The notes under the pieces were generated by a model that ran no database searches, was not told the DNA's origin, and worked only from the letters and a program-made list of their open reading frames with translations. Shown piece after piece: positions 10,736 through 20,307 of a stretch of DNA of 64,000 nt. Origin of the DNA: Bemisia tabaci (taxonomy: Eukaryota; Arthropoda; Insecta; Hemiptera; Aleyrodidae); contig NC_092797.1 of the NCBI RefSeq assembly GCF_918797505.1, positions 55,712,157-55,776,156 of the forward strand, in the 5' to 3' direction. Every line of letters begins with the position of its first letter. Within the stretch, counting starts at the first letter, position 1. A program made the position numbers and the translations under genes.

Positions 10736-10822
10736 ATTGCCTGAGACTGTGCGTTCGACGCGCTGTTTTTCATGTGCACTCTTAAGAAAAGAAATTTTGA
10801 ATGAAATCCGCAGCGTCACAAA

Positions 10823-11078
10823 TGGACCGCGTTCAGCAGAAAGGGACCAAGCCACATATCCGCTTTTGTCAAATTTAATCGGGCAATTTAATTTTTTTCA
10901 GAGAACGTTCGTGCGAATTCATATGAAAATTGTAAGGACTTTGCTTCGTACTATGCAGAGACTTTACTTAAATTTGCACAAAAATCCGCATAACCGTTTT
11001 CATGTAAAAACTTAAATTGCCCGATTAAATTTGGCAATCACGAATGTGGCTTGGTTCCTATCTGCTTAATGCGCTCCA
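10823..11078. mobile_element. C250 MITE, copy 1
   Basis: The left end is TGGACCGCGTTCAGCAGAAA and GGACCAAGCCACAT. The right end is ATGTGGCTTGGTTCCTATCT and GCTTAATGCGCTCCA. The two ends are inverted over more than 30 bp. Inner marks are GGGCAATTTAATTTTTT, mirrored by AAATTGCCCGATTAAATTTG, and CTATGCAGAGAC. It belongs with 28156-28398, 30883-31125 and 60360-60613. Confidence 0.85.
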
Positions 11079-11671
11079 AAATTAGATATACGTGTACCGT
11101 AGTTTTAAAATCTGCTTGTAAAGTACACATTTTAATTCATCCGCAACTTGCAAAAACGCATACTTAGGCGACTGAATTGAGGACTGCGGATGAAAACGTT
11201 AGCGGAAGGAGGTAGAAAAAACTTCTCCGACCGGGAACTGAGACGGCTCTCGGCGCTGTCTACGGCCGAACAAAAGATGTTGTGATTCTTAATAATTCAT
11301 TGTCCTTGGAGGGGTATTCAAAATAATCTCACCGTTTCCGTTTCTCACTCTCACGAGGCTCCGAATCGCTGAGGCGTCGTAAACTTCCATCTCCTAATCC
11401 TCCTCTCCCCGATGCGATGCAATGCGCTTCCCGCTACACCCATCGTCAGTTTAATTCGCAAGTAAAATCAAGCCGGAAGGACTACCCGCTGCAGTGAGTG
11501 CTGCCTTTAAAAAGAGAGCGTGGTCTCTCTTCCTTCCGTATTTCGACTCTCTTAATTCTGTTGTTCTTCCCTCATTCTCTTAAAAATGTACATAACCGAG
11601 GCCTCCGGTGAATCAGTGCACGGAAAAAAAAGAGCACGGCGTTGTTTCATGATATGAACATTTCCAATTAA
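11079..11671. other. Unassigned DNA
   Basis: Nothing recognisable. A pyrimidine-rich stretch lies at about 11370-11580. Confidence 0.3.
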
Positions 11672-12643
11672 TGGGTCGGTTTCGCTGGTCACAGAATCGT
11701 GTTTCAATGTTTAATCCTTACTAATTAGCTAAAAATAATAAGATCTGTCCAAACAGCAACTCTCTGCGTTCAATATTAACCGAGATATCAAGCTTTGAAA
11801 AGTCTATTACCATCCACCGTGGTAGTGACACCCTTGGTTTCTTCCACCTTGCTTCCATCTAACTTTTACGTTAAGTAAACAGTGCAAATGTGCGTCACAC
11901 CGACTGATGAAAGCAAGGTGAAAACAACCGAGGGTGTCACAACCGCGCTGGATGACGTCAAAAACTCGACTTTTCAAGGGGCGATATCTTAGTTAATATT
12001 GAACGTAGGAAGTTTCGGTTGGAATAGATCTTATTATTTTTACCTGATCTACAAGAATCAAAACACAATGGACCACTAGACAAGGTACGAATTTAGGCAA
12101 TCTGATACATGTTTCTTAACCAGACTATCACGTAAAACACGATTCAAGCGACGAAAATTACTGAAACCAACCTCTAACGAAGATATTAACGATTTTCATT
12201 CACATTGATTACGAGGAATTTGAACTGCCCGCTCACAAGAAACTCAAAGCTCTACGTGAGTCAAATCGCGTACTACAAAGGTTTCAACAAGCTTCTCAAT
12301 CGAGTAATGTTCATTTCCCACCATGTGTTGTTCAAACTATAAGCAATTTGCTACAGCTGAGCCAAAGCTTCAAGATTGAGGTTGCCAAATTGTTTTATCG
12401 AAGAGACTGTCATGACAACGTTTAGCGCGCGATGTTAATCACGTAGAGCATTGAGTTTCCATGAGCGGGTGGTTTGAATTCACGCATCAAGAATCATTGA
12501 ATCTCATCGTAAGGAGTTGATTTTTGTAATTTTCGTTGTGCGCGTCGTATTCTACGTGAAATGTTGGTTGAGAAACATGTATCAGAATGATGAAATTCGT
12601 ACCTTGTCTAATGGTCCATTCTGGGACCAGCGCAACTGACCCA
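11672..12643. mobile_element. D430 MITE, copy 2, split by a Fold550 insertion
   Basis: The left part runs from TGGGTCGGTTTCGCTGGTCA to AAACACAAT at about 12069. The missing right tail resumes at 12618-12643 as ATTCTGGGACCAGCGCAACTG and ACCCA. In copy 3 the same join reads without a break (AACACAATTCTGTGACC). The 548-bp element at 12070-12617 fills the gap. D430 was therefore in place before the Fold550 insertion. Confidence 0.88.
12070..12617. mobile_element. Fold550 foldback element inserted in D430
   Basis: It starts GGACCACTAGACAAGGTACG and ends CGTACCTTGTCTAATGGTCC. The two halves are complementary nearly throughout, with arms of about 250 bp. Marks are CTCTACGTGAGTCAAATCGCG against a mirrored CACGTAGAGC, and the TGATACATGTTTCTTAACCA block mirrored by TGGTTGAGAAACATGTATCA. 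Flanks share only AT (12068-12069 and 12618-12619). That dinucleotide restores the uninterrupted D430 sequence exactly, implying a 2-bp duplication or none. Partial relatives lie at 36769-37078 and 41461-41765. Confidence 0.88.
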
Positions 12644-12734
12644 TTGTGGTGGCACCCGAATAAATTAGGTTACTATAAAAACGTTGGTTACTACCCTGGT
12701 AAAAATTGGCGATAAGAGCTGCGTTTCAAAATAC

Positions 12735-12870
12735 CATAGGAATTTTTATAGCCGGCTAAAGAAGGCTACAGAAAATCATATAGCTGGCTGTAGAGTGCGG
12801 AGAAAATCATACGGCCGGGCTATACGAAGCTATAAAAAATTATGCAGCCGGGCTATAGTTCCTATCGCCG
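12735..12870. repeat. Subterminal ATAGCCGGCTAT motif array in G938
   Basis: Variants of (T)ATAGCYGGCTRTA recur at about 12748, 12780, 12812 and 12847, spaced 30-40 bp. They recur inverted near the other end (about 13520-13590). The reverse copy has the same at 62865-62935 and 63520-63680. Clustered subterminal palindromic motifs are commonly transposase-binding sites; that role is inferred here. Confidence 0.7.
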
Positions 12871-13148
12871 GGCTTTACACTTTATCTCTTGGCTGTTGCT
12901 TTTTCGCTATCGATTATGAAAGGCTATAAGACATTATGTAGAAATTCGTGTGCTTTGGAAATCATTAAGTTTGATACGGAACCGCCTTACACACATTATA
13001 TTTTCCTTTAATACCTATTTGTTTTCATCAATTAAAATGAGAAGACTCCATACAGGATGTGCAAACATTTCAAAATCATGAGTTGAATAACGCTGACCCC
13101 GCCAGATTAAATATTAGAGCCTAACACAAAGCGGAGCGGCGACGCACA

Positions 13149-13223
13149 GGCGCCTACAAACCTAACAGGATACTTCACGCATTGCTCAACTCGTGAAGTA
13201 TCCCTGTTAGGTTCGTAGGCGCC
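13149..13223. repeat. Hairpin module, copy 1
   Basis: The left arm GGCGCCTACAAACCTAACAG and the right arm CTGTTAGGTTCGTAGGCGCC are inverted with almost no spacer. This copy is slightly decayed, with a one-base loss in the left arm (AGGATACTT) and a changed apex (TTGCTCAACTCG). Compare the perfect copy at 63209-63284. Confidence 0.88.
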
Positions 13224-13633
13224 AATGCGCGTTATAAGCTGGCTGCCCGCCTGCCGCGCCGCAGCGTGCCACGGCGCTTGAAGCAACTATTTCACAACAG
13301 AGGTGTTGCACAGTATCATACGAAACTGAAGGCGCTCTAATACATTTGGAATGGCAGGCATCCATCAAAAGTACGGAGCTTTCCTCGCAAAATAAATCAA
13401 GATACTACGGCCCAAAAAGAGAACAGTTGTCCAAAAACTCACCAAGTCCTAGTATCCGTAATTAGTAACGTCTAGCATACTTTTTATCGCCTGACTGTTG
13501 CTTAATCGCCATAGGCTATAAAAGGCTATAAGAAAATGTGTAGCCGACTATAGAAGCTACTGGAAATCTTACAGCCGGCTGTAGGTCTATGGTATTTTGG
13601 AACACAGATTCTACTGCCAATTTTTCCAGGGTA

Positions 13634-13884
13634 CCCCAACTTCAATTGCGGCACCATCCCAATTAATTGGAAATGCCTATATCATTCAACAAATTGGCGC
13701 ATTACTACAATTATTTTAGGGGGTAACCCCCCCCCCCCCTACTTTTAATTCAGTGAGTGCATTTAGTGAAAGGACCAAGGTGGCACGCCCCCTTCTTCGG
13801 GAAGAGAGAAAAAGAAGGGAGGGACGGAGAGAAAGAAGATGAGGAGGAGAGGAAAAAGATTATATCAATGACTGAAGAAGGAAA
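13634..13884. other. Unassigned DNA with homopolymer C and purine tract
   Basis: It holds a C-run at about 13727-13739 and a GA-rich purine stretch at about 13800-13860. No gene is seen. Confidence 0.4.
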
Positions 13885-14108
13885 TTAGTTATCTTCATTG
13901 CGGCATTTCAAAATTTCCGCTCCTACTTTATAAGTTCAAAGAGAATAAACAAGCAAACTCTATACGTTGAAATTGATACTGAATAAGTTGTTGATAGAGA
14001 AGAAAAATTAAGGAAGTTTTCAAGATATTATATCGACTAGTTTTCCAAGGAAATAACAACAAGAAAGGGAATTTGCTCGTTGCAAACGGAAATACGTGGT
14101 CTCGTACT
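13885..14108. mobile_element. J260 MITE, diverged copy
   Basis: The left side has ATTGCGGCATTTCAAAATTT and CCGCTCCTACTTTAT. The right side has GACTAGTTTTCCAAGG and GCAAACGGAAATACGTGGTC. Both match the J260 terminal blocks. The outermost bases are eroded. Confidence 0.65.
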
Positions 14109-15443
14109 CTTAAAAATTTACCATTCAATAATTTGTTGAAGACCTAACAGAATTCGTTTTCCCGAAAAATATTGTCTAGTTCGACGCCTCTGCCTTCCTA
14201 ATGTTAGCGATTTTTCCCTCAAACGTCACGCAATACGCAAAAACAAGTATTATTTCTCTCAATATCGAAAATAAAAGAACGAGAGAGCGAAAGGAAGTAA
14301 CCTGTGAAAATAACACTGAAAATAAGGAATGCTCTAGCGAATTAAAGTCTGTCTACCGTAGTGGTGGAATAAAAAGGTGAAAGAGGGGAGGTACCTCGGA
14401 GAAAGCAACAACCCCCAACCCGCTAGGGAGGAGGCTCACCTCGTAGAGTGAACAAGTTTGACGGATATTTAAAATAAGAAATAAAAAAAAACGTATAAAG
14501 TTCAAAAGTTTACTTTGCCCCTCCGCCTCTGCACCCCTGAGTGAACAACTGCCACCCCTTGAAAATAGGAGGGGGGGAGCGTGCTTGCCCTCCTCGCAGC
14601 AAACACGCTTTATTAACGCATCACTAAACAGGGGAGGAATTAAAGCATGGCAAGATACGTTTCTTCATCAAAAGTTCGCGAAAAACACAACGAACGTATT
14701 TAAAGCCGCCGAGTGCATCACCTCGAAAATAAACCGGCCGCGATGAGGAAAATCTCCCATTTATCAAGCGAATTTTATTTCAAGCTTCGAATCTTCTCCG
14801 GTTCCATCCCACCAATGGTCATCACTAATCATCGTAACTGCCTACAGATCCGACCAATCAGAACTAATAATTTCCGATGGATCGAACCTGTTTAGTACCA
14901 CCTCGCGAGGTAGTAATTGTACAAGCGTATGAGGGCTGCGAACTGTCAGTCATCGAATCGGAAGTTTCCAACTCGAATAAAACGCAGCTGCGAGCTTCGG
15001 GCGCAAAAGTGGTTCGAAATCTCAAAATAAAATTCGCCCCTTGAATGCAGCACCCTTAACCTCGGTTCATTTTGAGTGAATCTGCATGCGTTGGCAGCGT
15101 TTATAGTGCGACCGAACCAAATTACGTTTTCAAGCAAATCAGATCAAGGCTCCAGTTTCTCACACACGCCTCCCTCTTTTCATACAAAATTCCCTTAATT
15201 TTTTTAAGGAAAATTTAGCACACAGGGATATTCCTCCGTCACAGAATTCACTGGTTTCAGTTTATTGCTACATTATTCACCTCGATTTGACTCTGATTTG
15301 TTCGTAGCTGTATGTGTAAAGTGACATAATGGATAAGAACCATTATAATCTCATGTGTGGAATGAAATCGGAAAGTTTGACGCGTCCATTGTATTTGAGG
15401 TAAAATTTTGATAAGTAAACATGCTGTGGTGTTTAATTTCATG
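14109..15443. other. Unassigned DNA
   Basis: I see no family member or exon. Short frames of 60-63 codons have no motif. Confidence 0.3.
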
Positions 15444-15710
15444 TCGATGACTAAAGTACAAAAGTACGTATCTTCCTTTGCAACTTTCTAGACTTCCTGT
15501 CCTACTTTATAATTTATATCTCCATTGGAAAACTAGTCGATTAAATTCTTGAAAATGTTCTTGATTTTTCCTCTGTATTGGCGGAATATTCCGTATTCGT
15601 AAAGATTTCAAACTAGATACGTGACTTGTTTCTCTTCGAAAAAGTATGATAAAAGAGGAGGTTTTTAAATTCCGCAATGGAGGTACGTGGTTTTGCACTT
15701 TAGCTATCGA
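15444..15710. mobile_element. J260 MITE, copy 2 (complete)
   Basis: Ends are TCGATGACTAAAGTACAAAA and the complement of TTTTGCACTTTAGCTATCGA. Inside lie GACTTCCTGTCCTACTTTAT, TTGGAAAACTAGTCGAT and TTCTTGATTTTTCCTC. Then come CGGAATATTCCGTAT, TGTTTCTCTTCGAAAAAGTA and CCGCAATGGAGGTACGTGG. It defines the 'CTAAAGTGC' subfamily, also seen at 30637, 31382 and 43440. Confidence 0.8.
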
Positions 15711-16366
15711 TTTGGCTCCTCCTTTTGCACAAACTGGAATTAGTCTCAAATCGGCTCATTGGTGGAATTTTCGACTGTTGCCTCTCAAAGATCCTCGGCC
15801 CGACAATTTTTGGATTTTTGAAATTTTTGGGACACTTCATAAATTAGATCTTGAGATTTGCAAGGCATTTTGTGCTGAACTGGGTGAAAATGTAAAGAAT
15901 TAAAGCGAATTTGAGAGTCGTCGTTCATACGTGGAGAGGAGCGTAGTCTCGTGGTCTACTCAAAACTAGCTTCTGACTGTGTCTTTACCGCGGTTGAGGC
16001 CAAACTCTATACCACAGGGAGTATGAAATATGGGGGTAACGTTTGACTGAACTCCAAACCCCTCCTTTTTTCAGCCCTTTACTCGCGCGCAAGCCGGAGC
16101 AATTGACATCCACCTGAGCTCGACAAGAATCAAAGGGCTCGTTGACTCTGCGACCCCTTAAAGCTCTCTCCTTTCAGCTGTCAATTTTACCGTCCATCTC
16201 CTTGATCGTATTCTGCTCCGATCCTAGTTCGTCATAAACTTACCAGGGTGTGCGCCCCTGACCACCTAGCGGTCCAACCCCCCTCTCCCTCAAGCGCTGG
16301 ACTTCATTTTGCAATGAGGAAAAACTATCTGAGTACAACTGACTATCTCTGATCTTTTTAGAAACA
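15711..16366. other. Unassigned DNA
   Basis: No gene or repeat partner was recognised. A weakly tRNA-like stretch at about 15950-16010 was considered and set aside. Confidence 0.3.
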
Positions 16367-16500
16367 AAATATCGACGACGTAAGTCCGCCATCACATATC
16401 TTGTTTGCGGCGTCTCAAAATCTCCGTCTCTATGTTATTTTTTTAAAAGAGAACAAATTGACATCATTTCTTGCAGTTTTTGCAGAATTTTCTAGAATTT
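16367..16500. mobile_element. J260, left part only
   Basis: TATCGACGACGTAAGTCC, CTTGTTTGCGGCGTCTCAAA, ATGTTATTTTTTTAAAAGAG and TTTTTGCAGAATTTTCT match the left half of the copy at 54558. The right end may be the fragment at 16942-17002, separated by later insertions. Confidence 0.65.
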
Positions 16501-16609
16501 AGAAGAGAGCAGCAAGTGCATCTCTATATGAGCCATGATTAGCACATGCTATTATGTGTCTCGAAGTTCATCCCAGCATGCTTTTACTGCTCTCTTCGCC
16601 ATCACGGCA

Positions 16610-16781
16610 GGTTTATGCGGATTCCTTTGAAATGTTACGGAATTTCCTTCAAACTATGCAGACAATTCACGGAAATTCACATAAATATCCTTAAAACAGT
16701 ATCCATGCAAAAAATAAAATTGCCCAACTGAGTTTGGCAATAGCTGATGTGACTTGGTCCATTTCTGCTACAGGCGGTCCA
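16610..16781. mobile_element. C250, right part
   Basis: GCAGGTTTATGCGGATTCCTTT, AATTGCCCAACTGAGTTTGG and GATGTGACTTGGTCC lead to CAGGCGGTCCA, the C250 right end. The left terminus is missing. Confidence 0.65.
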
Positions 16782-16809
16782 ATCGTCCTAATTGTAAACT
16801 GTAGTCCAT

Positions 16810-16939
16810 ATATGGACATATTTCTGCCAAACGGAATTATGTGCATTATGACGTGAGCCCTGGTATGCATATATTCTTATGAGTTTCAGGGTTCATGTCT
16901 TAGTGCACATAGTTCCATTTGGCAGAAATAAGTCCATAT
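16810..16939. mobile_element. Pal122 palindromic MITE, copy 2
   Basis: The element is 16814-16935, 122 bp, with ATAT on both sides (16810-16813 and 16936-16939). Ends are GGACATATTTCTGCCAAACG and the complement of CATTTGGCAGAAATAAGTCC. The centre reads GTGAGCCCTGGTATGCATAT. Confidence 0.9.
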
Positions 16940-16941
16940 AA

Positions 16942-17002
16942 GAGGTGACAGGAAATCTGCACGGTCGGAAACGGAGATACGTGATTTGGATCTTTAGTCA
17001 TG
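16942..17002. mobile_element. J260, right end fragment
   Basis: AGGTGACAGGAAATCTGCAC, GGAAACGGAGATACGTGATT and TTTAGTCATGA correspond to the right terminus of J260. It abuts the Pal122 duplication. Confidence 0.6.
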
Positions 17003-17670
17003 AATTTGTGATTGCGGGACTCGAATTATGTTATTATACTCCCCGCAAATTCACCATTTTCCATGACGCTTCTTTCGCGCGAGGCGTTGGAGTGATGCAG
17101 TCATTTCTAATGAATCCTTTTTTGCCCGATTTGAGGGAAAAACCCCGGATGAGGCCTGGATGCTGGCTGGATGCACGGGGACCGGGAGGCTCGCGCTCGC
17201 TGCGAAAAGGGAAGTGCCACTTATTTTTATTCGCTCTCTCACGGGCGCGGCGCGCGGCCCTTGAGCGGGTGGTTTTCGCAGCGGATCCCCTCTCGGTCCC
17301 TTTGTCCGCTGCCCCTTGTTCCTTCTTCCGCGGCTATGACTTATTGTAGCCATGCAGTTTTTATGAGTTTGTCGAGCACCGAGCCTCCATCTTTTCACGG
17401 ATCTGTTTCTGAGTTCAGTATCAGTGGTACCGACGAGAGCAGCCTTGCCAAATCACCCGTTTAATTCCACATTTCGCGACGTCGAGGAAGGGTTTTCACG
17501 TGGTTCTGTGGCAAGCTGGTGCTCCTTTGGTCTGGGTTTGTTCTCGCTGCTGCCTCGTTAAATTGCCCCGCCCCAAAACAATAACGGTCGAGGCCAGCGC
17601 ACAGAAGGAGCTTTCCGCAAGTGTACCGGAAAATAATACAAGCAACCCTCGATAATTCCATTTTCATGGG
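17003..17670. other. GC-rich unassigned DNA
   Basis: Overlapping frames of 97-134 codons at 17051-17464 exist on both strands because the stretch is GC-rich. None shows a recognisable domain, and no splice structure can be argued. Confidence 0.35.
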
Positions 17671-17750
17671 CGCAAAACACGTAGCTCAATTGCGTTGTTT
17701 CAAATTTCCGCTCGTTTCATTTTTTAAATAAAAGAAATAGTGAACGGTAT
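17671..17750. mobile_element. J260, left end
   Basis: GCAAAACACGTAGCTCAATT, GCGTTGTTTCAAATTTCCGC and TTTCATTTTTTAAATAAAAG match the J260 terminal block. The matching opposite end lies at 18125-18332, so a J260 may have been split by about 375 bp. Confidence 0.55.
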
Positions 17751-17891
17751 TTTATTCGAAATTTTTATGCAATACTCTGCAGTGCAGGGCGAAAAAAATC
17801 ATTAAAATTTTCAAGAAATAAGTAATGTTTGTGTTTTTCTTGTAAAAATGAAATGGGTGGGCTTGAATCGAAATCCGTCCAACTAGTTTCT

Positions 17892-18026
17892 TAATCTCCT
17901 CTCATGTTTCATTTTCTTCGGAGAGATCTTTATGGTTCCTCAATTACTAGGAAGAAACTCACAAACTTCCAAGTCAAAATGTCGGTTGTAGCCTCTGTTA
18001 AGAGAGTAAAACACGAGAGGAGATTA
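17892..18026. repeat. Foldback, 135 bp
   Basis: The ends TAATCTCCTCTCATGTTT and AAACACGAGAGGAGATTA are inverted repeats with one mismatch. The unit lies between the two J260 ends and may be the sequence that separated them. No second copy was found. Confidence 0.65.
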
Positions 18027-18124
18027 GGTAACGTTTATTGTAGTTAGGTTGCTTCTGTATAAAGTCGTCAAAATGTGAATATGTCCGTAACACTGCCCAT
18101 AGCATCCAACTACCCTTACCTCTT

Positions 18125-18332
18125 TTTCCGTGATTTATGAGGAAAACTAGTTAAAACTAATTGATTTAAATTCGATAACTCCCTTGATTTTGTTCTTGAA
18201 TACCAGAATTTTCCGTATACTTACATTTTAAGCAACAGAGTTGGGGTTTTCCTCCTCGAACAAATAATATAAGAGCAGACATTTTGAAATACCGCAGAGG
18301 AGATACGTGGTTCCGCACGTTTGACATCAACT
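18125..18332. mobile_element. J260, right part
   Basis: GAGGAAAACTAGTTAAAACT, TTGATTTTGTTCTTGAATAC, GAATTTTCCGTATACTTACA and TTTTGAAATACCGCAGAGG precede GATACGTGGTTCCGCACG. These follow the order of the copy at 15444-15710. Confidence 0.65.
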
Positions 18333-18341
18333 TGTATTTTC

Positions 18342-18602
18342 TATACTGCCGTGCTAACGAAGAACAACGTATGAGCCTTCAGGCGTTGCCAAACTTCCTT
18401 CGAATAGCAACCAATTTCCAGGAAAATTTTTGAATTTTTCTTCTCCGATTTTTTGGAGCATTTCGTACGAAATTTGATCTAAAGAGTCTGAAAATTTCAG
18501 GGAAAAGTATTCAAAACTTTCCTCAAGAATAGATATTTCCTGAAAGGAAATTCGGCAACATTCGAATGTTCATACGGCGTTTTTCCTTAGCACGGCAGTA
18601 TA
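18342..18602. mobile_element. I260 MITE, copy 1 (complete)
   Basis: Ends are TATACTGCCGTGCTAACGAA and the complement of TTCCTTAGCACGGCAGTATA. The interior has GCGTTGCCAAACTTCCTTCG mirrored by GAAATTCGGCAACATTCGAA. The family recurs at 20026, 35247, 38041, 43922 and 53992. Some copies have lost one end. Confidence 0.85.
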
Positions 18603-19168
18603 GCACGAGCTATGTAATTATTTCCTGCGTAAAATATGATAAACAAATGATCATTGCTACAGTAGCCTTAACGAGTGCCTCAAGGAGGTCCTGTGCTTAT
18701 GCCCTCTTCTACTAACCTAAGCACTCCATCGCGAAGCGACTAAACTTTTTTCTTAGGGTGAAGGTCGTTACTGAGCACTGCGTTGCTCTCGGAGAGGGAA
18801 AAACAGCAAGTTAAAAGAGACTTAGTCCAGTCGGAAGAGGACAAATTGAGGGCAATAAAGGAGAGGGCAGGAGGGGGAGGTGGGTGTCGTTGGGCTGCTC
18901 TTCGACCCGGGACGGAGCGGAGGGTGACACGGGGACAGGGATAAGAGTGAAGGCCCTAATCCCAGGAGGTCGTCAAATAGCTCATTGTCAGCCCTGGATG
19001 GATTAAGAGTTCCCGAGTCTGAGTGCAGCCGCAAACACCCGCCAGTGTCGTCGCTTTACGCTCTCTTAAGCTCGACAGTCCAATGATTGATCAGCCCGCA
19101 TTCCCGCCTCCAGTCCCCAAAACTCCACCACGACTGGAAAAAAACCTCGTGTAGTGCTCGTATTTTTA
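18603..19168. other. Unassigned DNA
   Basis: A G-rich stretch lies at about 18850-18900. No gene or family member was seen. Confidence 0.35.
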
Positions 19169-19536
19169 CATTCACTGAAAAAAAGATTGGTAGAATTTAC
19201 CATTGCTTCACGCTGTTTTTCACACAGCGTGAAGCACTGGTAAATTCTACCAATTTTCAGGTCGATTCTGCCAGAGGAATGGTTACCCGTACCAGTATGT
19301 AGTAACGTTTACCTTTCTTCTGGCAGAAATGACTCTGAATTGACGCTGTGTGAAATACAGCATGAAGGAATAGTAAACTCTATAAATCTTCAAGTCAATT
19401 CTGCCGGAGGAATACCCGTACCAGTATATAGTAACGTTTACCTTTCTTCTTGCAGAATTGACTCTGAATTGACGCTGTGTGAAATACAGCGTGAAGGAAT
19501 GGTAAATGTTACTAATCTTTTTCTTCAGCGGCTCTT
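19169..19536. mobile_element. L200 element, copy 1, internally duplicated
   Basis: It opens CACTGAAAAAAAGATTGGTA, GAATTTACC. Its body (GTCGATTCTGCCAGAGGAAT, AGTAACGTTTACCTTTCTTC, GACGCTGTGTGAAATACAGC) appears twice, at about 19259-19380 and 19395-19500. At 19203-19253 there is also a small hairpin (GCTTCACGCTGT / ACAGCGTGAAGC). A single-body copy is at 59548-59744, so the tandem body is derived here. Confidence 0.8.
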
Positions 19537-19602
19537 AAAAATTTTGGAGAGAAATTCTGTGCCGGAGTCTGTATAGCGCCTCAAAACCGCGAAGCGGAAT
19601 CT

Positions 19603-19853
19603 CGTCATGATCTGGCCGAAGTATCACAAGCGCCATATGACGTTTAAAAATTTCCGCCGCCATTTTATTCTTTTACAGAGAAATTGTTGGTTGCATCTGT
19701 TGGAAAATTTCATTTAATTTTATCGCAGCACAAAGAAAATTCAGTGAAATTTTCGGACAGCTTGGTTGGACAAATTCTCTGTAAAAAATGAATTGGTAGT
19801 AAAACTTTGTAATTGTTGTATGGCGCTTGTGATATTTTGTCCGCAAGGTGACG
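19603..19853. mobile_element. TIR252 MITE, copy 1
   Basis: The left end is CGTCATGATCTGGCCGAAGT and CACAAGCGCCATATGACGTT. The right end is ATGGCGCTTGTGATATTTTG and TCCGCAAGGTGACG. The centre has CAGCACAAAGAAAATTCAGTGA. It belongs with the copies at 31126, 55279, 59289 and 61023 (250-253 bp each). Confidence 0.85.
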
Positions 19854-19902
19854 ATCTGTTCTCCTTGCAGAATGACTTACACTGTTATGGAGCGGAATAA
19901 TC

Positions 19903-19904
<2 letters not shown>

Positions 19905-19940
<36 letters not shown>
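19905..19940. repeat. 36-base T homopolymer
   Basis: An uninterrupted T-run, among the longest in the window. There is no adjacent SINE or LINE body that I recognise, so it is not called a retroposon tail. Confidence 0.95.
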
Positions 19941-19942
<2 letters not shown>

Positions 19943-20025
19943 GGAGTGCCGTGCTTATGCTTTTATGGCGCTGGTTTCTCCTCGCAGTCATGTCACTCGG
20001 GGTTGTTGGGCGCTATATTGGCTAT

Positions 20026-20250
20026 ATACTGCCGTGCTTTGGAAAAACGCCGTACGAACCTTCAGGTGTTGCCAAATTTCTTTTGATAAAACACAAATTT
20101 CCAGGTAAACTTATATATGAATATTTTTCTCCAAGTTTTTCAGATGATTTTGTTCGCGATTTCACCTAAAGCTTCTGAAAATTTCAAAGAAAAATATTCA
20201 TAACTTTCCTTAAAAATAAGTATTTTATCGAAGGAAATTTGGCAACTCCC
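20026..20250. mobile_element. I260 MITE, truncated right end
   Basis: It begins ATACTGCCGTGCTTTGGAAA and runs to GAAGGAAATTTGGCAACTCC, then stops short of the CACGGCAGTATA terminus. A Pal122 half follows at 20271. Confidence 0.8.
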
Positions 20251-20270
20251 ACACACCCCATCTTTCCCTC

Positions 20271-20307
20271 TGCATATAGTTCTGTTTGATAGAAATACGT
20301 CCAAATA
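20271..20307. mobile_element. Pal122 right half
   Basis: GCATATAGTTCTGTTTGATA and GAAATACGTCC are the right half of Pal122. No left half is present. Confidence 0.7.

Larger units (their letters stand above)
12692..13633 (+). mobile_element. G938 TIR element, copy 1, TA target duplication
   Basis: The element spans 12694-13631 (938 bp) between TA dinucleotides. Its ends are CCCTGGTAAAAATTGGC and GCCAATTTTTCCAGGG. The inverted similarity extends about 50 bp through CAAAATACCATAGG. Subterminal DNA carries repeated ATAGCCGGGCTATA-like motifs. The centre holds the hairpin module (13149-13223), followed by AGCAACTATTTCACAACAGA and CAAAATAAATCAAGATACT. The 81-codon frame at 12684-12929 exists only because the motif array lacks stops. 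TA duplication is typical of Tc1/mariner-like and some other DNA transposons; I do not assign a superfamily. Confidence 0.85.

Noticed and set aside
12684..12929. 81-codon frame whose protein matches a 100-codon frame at 63458-63760
   Set aside because: Similarity follows from both being the same terminal motif array of G938. The frames start at the element edge and end at different points, and the motif is repetitive DNA.
14897..14916. Short palindrome around CCTCGCGAGG
   Set aside because: Arms of about 7 bp occur by chance at this scale; no other support.
15950..16010. tRNA- or SINE-like head (GTAGTCTCGTGGTCTAC ... GCGGTTGAGGCC)
   Set aside because: The A-box match is poor, stems do not pair, and no A-rich tail follows.
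17051..17464. Overlapping 97-134-codon frames in a GC-rich patch
   Set aside because: Frames are open on both strands at once, as expected from low stop-codon frequency in GC-rich DNA.
19905..19940. Poly-T as a reverse-oriented retroposon tail
   Set aside because: No retroposon body, Pol III box or target duplication is next to it.
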